This document shows positions 1 through 11,473 of a DNA stretch of 64,000 nucleotides, one piece after another; positions within the stretch are counted from its first letter, which is position 1; the number at the start of each line of letters is the position of its first letter. Source of the stretch: Plectrocnemia conspersa (Eukaryota > Arthropoda > Insecta > Trichoptera > Polycentropodidae); NCBI GenBank assembly GCA_009617715.1, contig VTFK01000283.1, positions 124,001-188,000 on the forward strand, written 5' to 3'. Under the pieces are notes generated by a model, which searched no databases, was not told the DNA's origin, and saw only the letters and a program-made list of their open reading frames with translations. Both the position numbers and the translations under genes were made by a program.

Positions 1-85
1 TATATAATAAATTATAACTAGCTTTTATGGCGTTTATTTGCGACAATTTTTAAAAATAAAAATGCGTATCTAAATAGTGTCGTTA

Positions 86-1110
86 TGCCTGCATTAAACT
101 CTCTGGAAATTGGCCAAGGTTGACCAAGGACGGAGGATATAGTGGGTTACTTCGGTAGAGTTCGGTTCTGTCCGCTCTAAAATTTATCGGAAGTTGTCCG
201 AGGTTACCGAAAAGTGAGGGTAATTAAGTCGACTTGGCCAGCTTTGAGCGCTTCTGAACATTGTCGGCAAAAGGACCGAAGTCGGAGCGGTGAGATACGA
301 GAGTGAGAGAAATAATGATATGATGTTTCGCAAACTGAGATAGAACGAGTAACTCGGTTCAATTTCGCTAAGCGCGTAGGCGTCCTATGGTCAACACGCA
401 TGACGAGCGCTGCATCGTATCAAGTTATAATATCACATACTTATCGGGGACTTCAACAGACTCTTACTGACATTTTTAAATATTTTAGGGCACCAAAAGG
501 GATTCATTATATTTTTGATAGTATATTCTTTTAACAGATATCGTTATTATATTTTTTTCATATAAAATTAAATAATTAAAAATAATTATTTTGTTAAAAA
601 AAATGGTATTTTTTTTCATGTAAAATTTAATTAAAAAAAAATGATTTTGTTAAAAAAAATCGTTTCGAATATCCTTATGTATTTTCCTATATCGGTTTAT
701 ATAAATGTCACACCATAACGAATTTTTATTTTGAATCGATGGCGACAAATTTTAGGATAATCACAGATGTGATGTTCGTATTCTGAAGTATCATTTTTAT
801 GCCTTATGGCATTTTACAAAAGCCGACAAAGATTTGTGTAAATTGAATGTTTACGACCGAAAAGTTTTCACTGATATTATATTGGTGAGTGCCCACACAA
901 ACTTTTATAATTATCGGTAGCGTAATTGTAATAATATGACAATTTAAAAATTGCGATTATTTGGCACATTTTTCGATCGCGCGCAAATATGCCAGCTGTA
1001 CGTGACAGAAGCCGCCGTCCGGACGGCATACGAAATTTGTGACAGTGTGGCCGCTACTCGGAAGTCAGCGACCTCGGCCGACTTCAGTTGTAACTTCGGT
1101 TCGGACAACT
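86..1110 (+). mobile_element. Harbinger-like MITE, 1.07-kb class, copy 1, 3'-truncated
   Basis: This is a non-autonomous DNA transposon. The left end reads TGCCTGCATTAAACTCTCTG after a TTA trinucleotide (83-85), matching the complete copy at 51734-52805 almost throughout. Homology stops around 1110, after the segment ending TTCGGACAACT, so the right terminal repeat is missing. Compared with the other copies it also lacks the middle of the CTCTCTCGC/TTAAGTGAC module near 310. It has no transposase, and the short ORFs inside are chance. Three-base TTA/TAA duplications fit the PIF/Harbinger superfamily, but no transposase is present to confirm this. Confidence 0.75.
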
Positions 1111-1260
1111 CGTATAATATCACAACTCATATAATACGCGACATTTGTCATGGCTTGACGATAAACAATTACCGAAACACCTCTTCACAATGAATCTGAA
1201 TTAAATGTTAGAAATAGAGAATGATAAAAAAGGATATTAATAGATCTTATTTAAATTCGA

Positions 1261-2100
1261 TACGGTTATTTGCTACACACAGCGGATTATTGATTTTGCT
1301 TCTAGAGATTTATGGCTGTGTTCCTCGTATTGCCCAACAGCATTTCACGACTGAGCATCTCGCGTCGAAAAGAAGCAGCAGAGGCTGTATACTTGTATAG
1401 AATGGGTGTTATTAAACTGTCAATTCCGCACTGAAATGGAAATTACTACGAAAGCGAAAGCACTCTTACATCGCACAGCCACAAGATATTCAATTCGGTG
1501 GAAGTTGAGCTTGGATGTTTAGCTCTACAAAGAGATGTTCCCACGCGCGTGGACCACAAAAGCGGGGAGGAGAGAGAGAGCATTCGGAGCTGTAAATAGG
1601 AGCGTTTAGCAACAAGAGCGCTGACACTCAAACAGCTGCCGTTCGACAAGCAAAATTCCCACGTCAAGTCGAGCTTGGTGCGTGGTGGTCGAACAATGGA
1701 ATTATTTCCAGATCGGAGGGAGAAAATCACTGAACAAGACGAGTGGCAGGAAATGGCATATCTGATTGCGGCACAACAATGGATATAGCAATTTTCTAAT
1801 CATATGCGATTCAAGGGCGCGATGCTTTATCGATGAGCATGCGAAGATGACCTTTTGAGTCTGCGGTGAAAATTTTATATTTCGCAAATACGCATGGATT
1901 GTGGTATTATCACGTCTAAAAAGCGTGTCTATATAAATGTACGAAGCTGTTTTTTTCTTATAAGGTGATGTAAACGCAGTTAATCGGTTAATAATTTCAT
2001 TATGGCGGCAATGATGAGCATTACAGTAAGTGTGCGATCGAGATCGATAGTGATTTTAAGTGGCCACGTGTGGAAAAGGAAGGTGAGTTGGCTGATGGAG
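1261..2100 (+). promoter_or_regulatory. GC-richer island with TATA box and possible first exon
   Basis: This stretch is clearly GC-richer than its surroundings and matches no repeat elsewhere in the window. At its downstream end, TATATAAAT sits at 1930-1938. An ATG follows at 2002 with codons MAAMMSIT, then a GTAAGT at 2026. The same frame stays open to 2114, and a second donor-like GGTGAGT starts at 2083. This resembles a plus-strand core promoter and first exon, but no downstream exon can be linked to it. It may instead be an enhancer or an unrecognised old repeat. Confidence 0.22.
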
Positions 2101-2531
2101 TGTGAAATGTAAAAAAGCTATGAAAATTTTAACGTTAGAAACTATACAATAGATACGATCTTCTTAAAATACTCCTCGAGTATTGTATTTAATTTTCTAT
2201 AAAGCCAGGTAAGCGAATTAGAGATGGTCTGCGGCATATAAAATATACACAAAAACCATAGCCAAAATTAAATCAACAATCGAAGGGTAAATTACTATCA
2301 ATATTACAATCTATACGCATGCCATAAAAATCTCACATCTCCACATAATAACAAAAAAAAGTCTCTTAAGATAAATTAAAAGGTGAACCACAAAGCATTT
2401 TCTACGTCCTTTACTATTAAATTATTTAATGTTTTACAGCCATTGGTATAATATATGATATTATGCACGTGATTTTATAAACACGTATCGTCAACTGTGT
2501 TCTATTTTAAACGACAGTAGGTGCGCTATGA

Positions 2532-2912
2532 GTGCACGACTTTCAAAAGTTATTAAGAGTGTTTTTACGCTCACAATGTGTAATTAGCGATAATGAACAT
2601 AATTATTGTTTACATGTTCTTACCACTACAATCGTCTTCGTAGTAGCAGAGCGACATTCATCAAGTGACACAATGTTCAAAAATTTCAAAAAAAGAACTC
2701 AATCTGAATGCCAACGGTCAAACGTATGTATTGTAGATAAAATCGAAAGTTTCCTACCGGCTCTGCTGTGCGTTGACTTTGTTACTAACAGAGCAAGGGT
2801 CAAGCTTGGGTCAAAAACGGAAATAAATTGCCTTAATCACAGGGAATGGTGGTTGCGTGGTTGCCGGACAAAAGATTCGATTTGCTTTAATGGTATTTTT
2901 GGTACTTATTAG
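2532..2912 (+). CDS. Doubtful 126-codon ORF, possible terminal exon
   Basis: The frame is open for 126 codons from ATG, which is long for this AT-rich background, and an AATAAA lies about 60 bases after the stop (near 2973). An acceptor-like ...AACGACAG precedes it near 2518. The protein is cysteine-containing, with no domain I recognise, no signal peptide and no repeat. No link to the candidate first exon upstream is shown. It is probably a chance ORF and is listed only because of its length and the nearby polyadenylation signal. Confidence 0.12.
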   Translation: MHDFQKLLRVFLRSQCVISDNEHNYCLHVLTTTIVFVVAERHSSSDTMFKNFKKRTQSECQRSNVCIVDKIESFLPALLCVDFVTNRARVKLGSKTEINCLNHREWWLRGCRTKDSICFNGIFGTY

Positions 2913-3301
2913 GCATTGAAAAATATTATATAATGTAAAATGTTTCTGAAGCATTATAAGTGCAAAATCGTAAATAAAACGTAGATAAAAAAAATATAAT
3001 TAATCCAAGATGTAATTCTATTCATTAGACCTTATTCTTCCTTTTAGTAAACCGTTAAAAATGTTTCTTTCCTAAAATGCTCAGCAAGTCCTATTTTAAC
3101 CTCCTCTTCATAACTTTTATTTCTTTCAAATAAACGTCATGTATCGATCTAAGAATATATAGATTTAAGAAAAAGAAAAAAAGTTTATGATTGCAATTAT
3201 AAATAATGTTGTCTTTACTCAATAATTACAGTATCTATTTTGCTCATTTTCATGTCTTTACGACTTTTTAACACTTATTTTTAAAAATTAATTTTATTAA
3301 A

Positions 3302-3350
3302 TATTCCGTTGTAACCTGATAGGCGTAAGCCCAATGCGTTACAACAGGGT
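3302..3350 (-). repeat. LINE 3'-end remnant
   Basis: Read on the minus strand, this contains GTAACGCATTGGG followed by an AGGTTAC-like block. That is the same arrangement as the 3' end of the LINE at 14.6 kb (GCGCATTGGGGTAACCTG). Only the last few dozen bases of the element remain, followed by an AT-rich tail. Confidence 0.45.
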
Positions 3351-3489
3351 AAATCTGTACCAACTGAGTAAGTCAATCAGATATAATGAATACATACAAG
3401 CAAGTATTAACCACAAGACTGAAAATCTGGGAATCGGTGATATATAATTAAATATAAAATATAATTTATAAGCAATATATGTCACTGCA

Positions 3490-3600
3490 ACTGTGGCCAG
3501 TTTTTTAATAATAGCGAATTTTTTTAAAAATAAAAATTCGCTACCAGAGCTCGAACCCGCGACCTCAGAGTTATTAGTCTGAGACGTTACGGACTTGAAA
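3490..3600 (-). repeat. tRNA-like SINE or tRNA pseudogene
   Basis: On the minus strand a good internal promoter B box (GCGGGTTCGAGCTC) lies 3' of a six-base stem CTCAGA/TCTGAG that encloses an AT-rich anticodon-like loop. The acceptor stem and D arm cannot be folded convincingly. Next to it, AGCGAATTTTT and AAAAATTCGCT form a perfect inverted repeat. Together these fit a tRNA-derived SINE rather than a functional tRNA. Confidence 0.4.
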
Positions 3601-3639
3601 ATTAAATAAAAATATACAATTTTTGATAGATAATGCATC

Positions 3640-4223
3640 TGCTTCGATATATACAGTTATTAATAAGTCTTTATCAACATAATTATTTCTCATTAGAAGA
3701 TTTAAAACATCATCTAGTACTTTGGTAAAGTTAAAAGTTGCTTCTCTTTCTTAAAAAATATAAAATTACGTTTGTTTGGTTGTATTAATTTTACTTTTAA
3801 AATTTGAGTTGTTTAGTTGTTGATATTGGTCATTATAAATACCTTTTATTATAAATCAGATATTTAAATATTTGTGGCAAATAAAATAATGCACGTAGTC
3901 ACAAACAAGCAGCAGTAAAAATGATAAAATCAAGTTTATTAACAACAAAATGCTACATGATTTCGGGTTCATCAATCGAGCTACTTGTCTATTAACAATT
4001 GCAGGGATTAACTTATACTGTTAAGTCATAAAAAAAACCAATTCAATTTGTGATAAAGCGTTTTAACTGTAGAAAAAATGGGTTTATTTGTTATAATGCG
4101 ACCTACCGTGGGAAACATTTTAAACGCTCAATTCACAAGGTACACGCTTTGAATCCGAAAATATTAATATATCCGACACATTGGGAAGAGGTAACGCATG
4201 CATCGGGTTGATCCTAAAAACAG
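3640..4223. other. No gene recognised
   Basis: AT-rich sequence with no supported ORF, repeat or regulatory signal. Confidence 0.5.
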
Positions 4224-4662
4224 ATGTTCGTGATTTATTAATTGGCCAACGGCAATTAGATTAAAAAAACTATGTAGGAAAATATAAATACGGGAAAGTA
4301 GGCAACCAATGATCAGTTCTTTACTTTCTCTACAAACAGTTCATTTGAGAACTTCCCCACATACGTTTTATGATCTACCTTCATTTTATCTCATCACATC
4401 CCTTTAAGACATTTAGTCTGAAGACTTTCTCTTAGATATTTTTCTGACACTGAGTTTAATGTATCAGATCTTCAAGAGCCCTCTAGCATGGACTACAACC
4501 GATAGGGAACTGAATCAAATTTGGACCAGCAAAGATTTCAGAAGCAGCCGCTTCTCTCTTCGCATCCACTGATCCAATTCGACGTCCGGAATCCAGAGAC
4601 GTGTTCCGCAATATATTAAATATTTGTTAATAAACTTTGAAATAACGAAAAAAATCAAGACA
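4224..4662 (+). mobile_element. Possible solo LTR
   Basis: The segment begins TGTTCGTG and can be ended at a CA near 4662. It contains AATATAAATACGGG as a TATA box near 4280, a TCAGTT initiator-like site about 30 bases later, then a GC-richer transcribed-looking stretch ending in TTAATAAACTTTG, a polyadenylation-type signal. This order (TATA, initiator, poly(A) signal) is that of an insect retrotransposon LTR. No target-site duplication, primer-binding site or internal coding region was found, so the boundaries are guesses. Confidence 0.33.
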
Positions 4663-4927
4663 ATATATTATAAAAGAGTTCAACCGAACTTGCATTAAGC
4701 AGAGCTACGCCGAATCGGCAAAGATGAACCTTAAAGGTCCGAGTAAAACAGCCCTTTTTATTTATCCAGTTAAGCCACTGCCTTTAAATGTTCAAGTTTA
4801 ATATTAGTGTTATGGCTCAGAATGAGCTAGAGTAAACCGGAATGCAGCTCCGTTCGTGTTTAATCAACTTTTAATCCCATTGCTTTTTTGTGAGTATAGA
4901 GTTTTAAATTAATAAAAAAAATCTTAC

Positions 4928-5054
4928 CTTCGTAGGTTTGAGGCTCGTCGTAGAAGGTGTGATGGCGAGCCAGGTCGTGGTACTCAGCCCAGTAATCGGC
5001 CAACTCATGGCCAATTTCTGGGTAGGCAACCGTGGCCGCCATCGTCACGGGGAC
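4928..5054 (-). CDS. Host protein-coding exon with start codon, protein unknown
   Basis: This is the only convincing host coding exon in the window. On the minus strand a pyrimidine-rich tract ending TTTGTCACCAG precedes 127 GC-rich bases, followed by a canonical donor GTAAGA. An ATG at 5042-5040 opens 38 codons beginning MAATVAY and including PEIGHELADYWAEYHDLA, with a phase-1 splice at the end. The 12 upstream exon bases would be 5' untranslated. The segment is far richer in GC than its flanks, and the sequence is acidic and aromatic (DYW, EYH, FYDEP), like the N-terminus of a transcription factor, but I do not recognise the family. The frame also runs upstream through the exon (VPVT), so it could be an internal exon. 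The next exon must lie below 4.9 kb or outside the window; none was found. Confidence 0.7.
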
Positions 5055-5059
5055 CTGGT

Positions 5060-6600
5060 GACAAAGCAGAAGGGAAACATTAGTTACAATAAAAAAGAAA
5101 GTTCAAGGGCATGGTACAACAATGAAACACACATAGTAGAACGGCGCGCTTCAAAAAAAGCACCTGTGCTAACCTAGATGCACCTATGCAAATCTGTCTG
5201 TTTGATGTGCATTCATGGGACATTTGTCTAACGCATTGTTCACCTAGGTCAGTGATAAGTCCACCTTATACCATGCTATAAATATAATGTTATGAACTGT
5301 TTCGTTTGATCTGACGTCAGCGATTTTAAAATAGTTACAATGTTATTTGAAAGAAAATATTAGGCGAGTGTACAGTTTTTAAGTAAGATTGGTGTACTAC
5401 AAGGTTTTAAATTGGGTCATTTATTATTTATATTGTATATGCCACAAATAAAATACATCTTTTGGCAAATGATCTAATATATTTATATAGAACTGACATG
5501 ATTGAATAAAATATATTTTTAAAGTATTTTCACATATGGTTTATTGTGCAACTTAATAGATTGCATGCGTTGCTTAATAGAACGATTTTAAAATGAAATG
5601 TTAGAAGAATTAAATTTTATGTGAAATTTAATGTATTAGTGTTTATTTATAAATTAACAATATATTTCAGCAGATTTTGTGTCAATGTATAGCCAATTAA
5701 TAAGATCCAAATCTTTGCAAATTTTATCTAAAGTGTAAAAAACAATGATGATAACATAATATTATATTTAAATGGTCGATTCAGATGCCAGTCAAATGAG
5801 AGTATTATTGACATGGTGTCAAACGATTTTTTTATGTACAATATTAACGTTGACAGGTTGACTGAATTCTTCTCATTTGGAATCTTGTGTCCAAAGTGGC
5901 TTTGCAAGGCAAGGTTGCTGATAATGTCGCAAGATAATGTCAAGAAATATTTTTTCTCTTTAAACATTTGCTGATTTGAGCAAATTGACTTTAACGAGAG
6001 TAACAGTTATCTATAATCTTGAATACATTAGATAACGCTATGTTTTTTTTCCCCAAATAATCTAAAAGTGTATAATTTTATTGGTGAAAATAAATCATCA
6101 AAAGATTTCCACATCAACGATTTCTTTCCACACCAATTGTGCAATAGCACGCGTACGCTTTTTTTGATAGGAAATACTTTTTTTTATCGATCACGATCGA
6201 ATGTGTATCGAAACTTTGTGATACAAAAAATAAGTTAATTATTTTTCTTAATAGGAACGTACTTAAAAAATTAGATCATTTTTAATGGACAAATTTATAT
6301 TTTAACATATACATATATATATATAAAATACTATTGAGCGTTATGCACATTACTTTCTATGTGAGTTATAAAAAGTGGTCTTATATAAATTATCGCTTTT
6401 TTTTAGAGCATCACATTCATGTTAAACGACCAGAAAATGACAAAAACTAAAGACCGCTTAAAATATACTAAAAAAGAAACTTGAAAATACATACTAGTTG
6501 AATAGTTTTACACGTAAATACAGAAGAACTATGTTCTTGAATGTCACTATTTTTATTTAAGGATCATATTTAATAATACGAATTTCTCGAGTGATTAACT
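5060..6600. other. No gene recognised
   Basis: AT-rich, intron-like sequence upstream of the host exon. A short TA microsatellite lies near 6310-6325. There is no supported coding or repeat feature. Confidence 0.5.
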
Positions 6601-6614
6601 CTTATATTATATTA

Positions 6615-7500
6615 CAGGCGGCCTTCGACTTTTACACAATTCGCTATTTCGCACATTTAAAAAAAAAAACAATTTTTTTTAATTTTTTTTTTTTTAAAAA
6701 ACATTTTGATAGCGGTGAATCTTTTGCTTCAATCGGACGTTCGTATGATACAAACAGGTCTACGATATGTTCAATTTTGCAAAATAAAAATATAATTAAA
6801 GAATACGTTCAAAATTGTGGAAAATAAAGATATATTTCCACAATCTTTAATGATATGTTTTCAAAAAAACACAGCAAAAAAAAAACATGGATGAAATGGA
6901 AAATCTTTGTCATCGTAGATCGATGACCAACATCAAAAAGATGTCCCTCTGAGTATTTCAATTATTCAAGCAAAAGCTCTTAGTTTGCACAAAGATTGGA
7001 AGGATAGATTAAAAAAATATTTTAACACGGTTTTTCAAGCAAGTAACGGTTGGTTTTACAATTTTAAAATGAGGTATTCTATTCATTATATTAAATTTAC
7101 TGGAGAATCGGCTGATGCGGATAAAGATGCTGCATAAGAATTGATTTCCTAATTATCCAAAATTATTGAAGATGTAGAATATTCCTCTAGCCAAATATTT
7201 AATGTAGATGAGACAGGTTTATTTTGGAAAACTCTTTAACAATGAAAAATATGAATGAAGCCTTCACGCACCTTGACAAATTTTTTAAATATTATGGAAG
7301 ATTGTGATCCCAATGGAGAACGCATATCTCAAGTGCGTGGGGCGATCAATAAAAACATAGCATGTTATAAAATACTATATGAAGAAAAGAAAAAGAATAA
7401 TGGAAAACAGTTAACTCTTGATAACTTTTCAAAGGAAACACCCGCAAACCCCACTTAAACGTGTCTCTTAAACGCCTCTTAAACATCTTATATTTACTTG
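6615..7500 (+). mobile_element. Tigger/pogo-like DNA transposon, internally deleted
   Basis: The left end is TA followed by CAGGCGGCCTTCGACTTTTA, which matches the terminal repeat style of Tigger elements (CCCTCGACTT...TTCGC). It carries a broken transposase gene. No right terminal repeat in the expected inverted orientation was found; the next Tigger-like terminus (7543) points the same way as the left one. Confidence 0.7.
6690..7458 (+). pseudogene. Tigger/pogo (CENP-B/jerky type) transposase pseudogene
   Basis: Three pieces remain in order. First is an N-terminal helix-turn-helix with ASIGRSYDTNRSTICSILQN. A second frame follows, with AKALSLHKDWKDRL, GWFYNFKMRY and FTGESADAD, typical of the CENP-B DNA-binding domain. 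Then comes IFNVDETGLFWK, which holds the first catalytic aspartate of the DDE domain. The rest of the catalytic core is deleted, and the gene resumes at 7255 with the usual C-terminus (EDCDPNGERISQVRGAINKN, then QLTLDNF). At least two in-frame stops and one frame change separate the pieces. The parent family is about 500 residues or more; under half is left. It cannot encode an active enzyme. Confidence 0.85.
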
Positions 7501-7542
7501 ATAAATAAATATTTTAAAATACACACAATTTCAATTTTTTTT

Positions 7543-7576
7543 ACTTCCCTCGACTTTTGTACATTCAACATTCGCA
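7543..7576 (+). repeat. Second Tigger-like terminal repeat, same orientation
   Basis: CCCTCGACTTTTGTACATTC followed by AACATTCGC matches the left terminus at 6615 in direct, not inverted, orientation. It may be the left end of another element or the product of a rearrangement. Confidence 0.5.
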
Positions 7577-7579
7577 AGC

Positions 7580-8240
7580 ATAAACGATCGCATGTATTAA
7601 CAATAACTCAAGACAATAGTTCAAAACGCAGTGAAAGCGGTATTTGATCCTATCATTGTACAAAATCTAATTTATACACACAAAAGCACTTTCTTCATTG
7701 CCTATTATTGAACGGATTAACCTTTTGCTATACGCTGTAACATGTGAGAACCATTCTCATGTTAATTTCGTACGCGTCGATAGTCTAAAACTTGTCGAAC
7801 ATAACAAGTCAATATATTGTATTGCGGAATAAGATGCAATTTTATTGTTTTAATGTTGTATATTTGCAGATGAAGAGCATATTATTAACATGAGAAACTA
7901 GAAAATCTATATTATTATAATACTTATTGATTCACAATGCATGTAGAAGGTCTGTAAAACAAGTCTGACTTTATCTATTTTGAACGTAAATTAGTGCAAG
8001 GCAGACTCGGTAATTAAAACAGTAATTATATTCCAAAAAAAATACAGGTGTCACATTATCTTTGGAATTAACATATAAATTTCTCTACTTTAAGCTACAG
8101 CACAATAGCACATACAAACTTATCATTTACGAGGATTGTTAATCAACCATCTACCAAGTTTATTAGCTGCAAAGTCTTCCACCTAAATGCAAAATCTATG
8201 TTCAATAAGGACCATATCATCAAGTCAATCGGTCAAGATC
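7580..8240. other. No gene recognised
   Basis: AT-rich sequence with no supported feature. Confidence 0.5.
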
Positions 8241-8249
8241 CTAGCAGAT

Positions 8250-8600
8250 GATTACAGAGCCAGGTGAAAACGCTTCTTCTAATCCGACTCAACGAACGGT
8301 TCCATTCAAGTTCGTAGTTACGAGAACCAGTTCCGCGGATAGAGCATCATCAATGGTCGTTTGCTTACATCATTTGAATGCGAAGCAAGACGAGAAGAAA
8401 CCTTGAACCATCGAGCAGACTCGTCGATAACCGATCCAAGGCTGGTTCCACTCAGAGCGATTTTATCGACTTTTCGGTGCGAACCGTATCGACCGGGTCT
8501 TCGTTGTTGCTGCCATTACGCAAGATATCGAAGCAACAAGTTGTTTACAGTAAACTTTGTGGCGTGTGCTGTTCGACCCGTTATTCCACTAATATGTATA
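8250..8600 (+). other. GC-richer patch, possibly LTR-derived
   Basis: This is an isolated GC-richer block. Two overlapping frames (87 and 77 codons) are open but share no recognisable domain. Near its end CAGTAAACTTTGTGGCGTGT resembles the poly(A)/U5 part of an insect LTR. No matching second LTR or TATA box was identified, so an unrecognised exon or regulatory block is equally possible. Confidence 0.2.
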
Positions 8601-8785
8601 TACATATTTGAGTGTCCAATATAACTGTTTATTGATTAAAATCCGGATGTAGAACGCCTATAAACAACCATAGATGTTCAGTTTTTAAGTAAAATCATAT
8701 ATTTAAAGTAACAATAACAAAGTTTAATATGTATTATCAAATCTTAGATTTTAAATGCTAATGTTAGTGTAATTATAGTTAAACT

Positions 8786-8822
8786 AGTGTTCGAATACCG
8801 GACCCTCAACTTTTTGGGTTTT
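8786..8822 (+). repeat. Short dispersed repeat shared with 43575-43610
   Basis: CGAATACCGGACCCT, an A-rich break and ACTTTTTGG occur here and at 43575-43610 with few differences. A diverged inverted counterpart (CTGGCCCTCAAACTTTTT on the minus strand) lies near 9280-9310, so this may be the terminal repeat of an element of about 520 bp. Confidence 0.4.
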
Positions 8823-8941
8823 AAATGTTATTTTTGCTTCGTTTTAATTTTTAAACATTTAATGGTTCAAATTAGACATTATTATTTAGGATTTTCAATG
8901 ATAGTCAAAATGGTTCAATCTATAAAAAACTACTTAATATT

Positions 8942-9720
8942 TTCAATTCATTTGAAAATAGGTGTACAACTTGACTCAATATTTCCAGAAGAAAACATTT
9001 TATATTATTTAACGTTAGATTTAAAATTTAGATATTAAATGTTAAATCATTTATGAATAGGTTTAAAACTTAGCTAGATAATATTAAATTAAGAATTGTA
9101 CAGTGAATGTAAGGAAGATGATATATTTCGGTAACTGAAAAGATGATATATTTTTATTTCATTTTTAATTACCATATTACTACAACATTAAAATAATCTC
9201 TTATAAGAATGACAGATCGTTTTTTGTCCATTTTTAAGGATACTGTATGAAACAAAAAAAAAATTGTGAATATAATGTTTTATAAAAAAAGTTTGAGGGC
9301 CAGTGAAGCACCTGTAATGTCGCTTTTTAACACATCTAGCACACGCCAAGTCAAGGACGAACTGAATTCGGAGAAATATTTTGTCAAGTTGTAACGTCAT
9401 TCTTAAAGTTGGATCAAAATATTTCGTTATACTGAGATCAGGCTTCGTTAAAATGAAAACATTTTGTATGAAAGTTTTCATGGACAAATTGAAGATTCGT
9501 TATACTGGGAATATCGTTACACAGAGATTTCGCTGTATTCATTTTTAAAATAGGTTTGTAACTTAACTAAATATTAATAAAACAAAAAATACCAAAATGT
9601 TTTCAACATAAAAATAATATTAAAACCTAACATTTTGTATCATTTAAAAGTAGGTTTACAGTTTAAATAAATAATAATAATAAATATAAATATCGGTTAC
9701 AAATCAAAAATATTACTAAC
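8942..9720 (+). repeat. Degenerate tandem repeat of about 105 bp, interrupted
   Basis: The motif CATTT..AAATAGGTTT..AACTTA.CTAAATATTAA begins at about 8945, 9048, 9540 and 9643. Spacing within each pair is 103-106 bases. About 450 bases of unrelated sequence (roughly 9090-9535) separate the two pairs, suggesting that an insertion split an older array. Confidence 0.45.
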
Positions 9721-9724
9721 ATTA

Positions 9725-10500
9725 AAAAATATTTTGTTACACCTTACTGACGAAAAAATATTTTTAAGGTTGAAAAAAATATTTTGAATAAATCTTGAAA
9801 TTTTATTCTGAAACTTTATAATTTAAAAAATATTTAAATTAGTGTTATACATTTTTGTGTAGTTTCCTTTCAAAGGCATCAGTAAGATGGATTTTGCAAC
9901 ACTATGTGTTTAGTAGTTGGTTGGTAATGAATAGTACTTATTTTGAAACTTTTCCCCTTTTTGTTGAAAATGTTTTTTCAAGCGAAATTTTAAAAATTCT
10001 CTACAAACTATAACTTTAAATTGACAACGTTCGCCAAAATTTAAGTACATATTTTTTCTGTATAGAGAAGCTAATACAAATCCACATAATTTATATTATA
10101 TTTTAAATCCCGTATAAACTAAATATATTTAAAAAAATATTTTTTTAGAATTTGATGATTTTTATACATATTTTGATAAGTGTTCTACAATTTAAACCGT
10201 TAAAATCAATTTCGTTGTTCGTTTTCAAGCGGGCCTAAAACCGGGGATTTCCCTTTCAAATTTGCTAACATGTGACAGTTCTTGTCATCTGGCAAGCGCT
10301 CGTTGCGCCCATTTCTGTGCAATTAAATAAACAGTGAAATATGTTATAATCGCGGCACTTTTCTTACAAAGTGTCAATTGAAGATGATTCAAGTGATGCA
10401 GCATTTAAAATTATAGACAAAACTATAAATTGTGGGTGTGCCAGTAAGTGGTTATCAATGAATAATATAACACGGTTATTCTAACAAAATTACTATTGAC
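9725..10500. other. No gene recognised
   Basis: AT-rich. A small GC-richer stretch at 10225-10320 precedes an open segment reading SIEDDSSDAAFKIIDKTINC near 10372-10434, but it has no upstream start codon in frame. Confidence 0.3.
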
Positions 10501-10507
10501 TTTCCAG

Positions 10508-10970
10508 GATCTAATATTAAAAGACAAACAGCGGTGATTGAGCAATTAAAGGTATACATACCAAAGTTAATTAAACATATTACAATGCTAGTAATAATGA
10601 AAAATCTCGTATTGGTGTAAACAAAAAGTTACATTTTACCTACTATATAGTATCGTTTACAGTTAATTTTCAGAAGCAATGATAGATCTAATAACATTTA
10701 CGTATGGCGAACAATTAATATATGACATATTGCGACAATTTTGAAGAATATGAAGAGATGCCAGTTTACATGTTGAATCCTCTACTGTAACGTCCGTCAA
10801 TTTTGATCTTCGGATGTCGTTTAAATTTAATTTATGGATTATATTAGTAGTAATAATGTGTTCAATGTTTACTCTTGATAAATGTCTTATTGTTTTTTAA
10901 TTATTTTTCAGAAGCAATGATGGAACAATTTGATGACCCATATGGCTACAACGTAGAATTGGTATATATA
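10508..10970 (+). other. Candidate small exons or duplicated splice-acceptor segment
   Basis: TTTCCAG precedes GATCTAATATTAAAAGACAA and a donor-like GTATAC at about 10552. TTTTCAGAAGCAATGAT then occurs twice (about 10668 and 10907), each time followed by a short open stretch; the second ends in a GTATAT. The repeated acceptor and first bases suggest an exon duplication or an old repeat. The coding pieces are too short to identify. Confidence 0.2.
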
Positions 10971-11473
10971 AACAAAGAGTTATTAATCTTCTCATGTTGA
11001 AGTCACGTAGAATTGGTAAACAAAAGTGAATTATCATTTTATAAAGAACATACTACATAAGTTTGATGTAACTGAATATATTGAATTTGGCTATTCCTAA
11101 AGAGGAATGATGGCACAGAACAAAAATTGATTAAAAATTATAACGTATAAATACATATTTTGCACATCGGAATTAAAAATAACTCACTTTTAGATATTTT
11201 GGCAGGTATGCAATCACATATTTATAATCATTGTAAAATGTCGATTATTAGATAACATCCAAGAAACTACACATTTATAAGCTGTCCGTTGGCTGATCCG
11301 TTCCCACTGCGACAGTGCCGATTTGATTGACATTAACTTTCAATCCTCATACATACTAAGGATATATTACAGGTTCACGTTTAAAATGTACATGGTTAAT
11401 TTGCAATTGTTAAAATCTAACGTATATGTGCATTAAATCTGAAGCAATGATAATGTTTATGTAATGTAAAAGG

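Noticed and set aside
1446..1730. 94-codon minus-strand frame
   Set aside because: Lies in a GC-richer island, low complexity (Ser/Leu-rich), no splice support.
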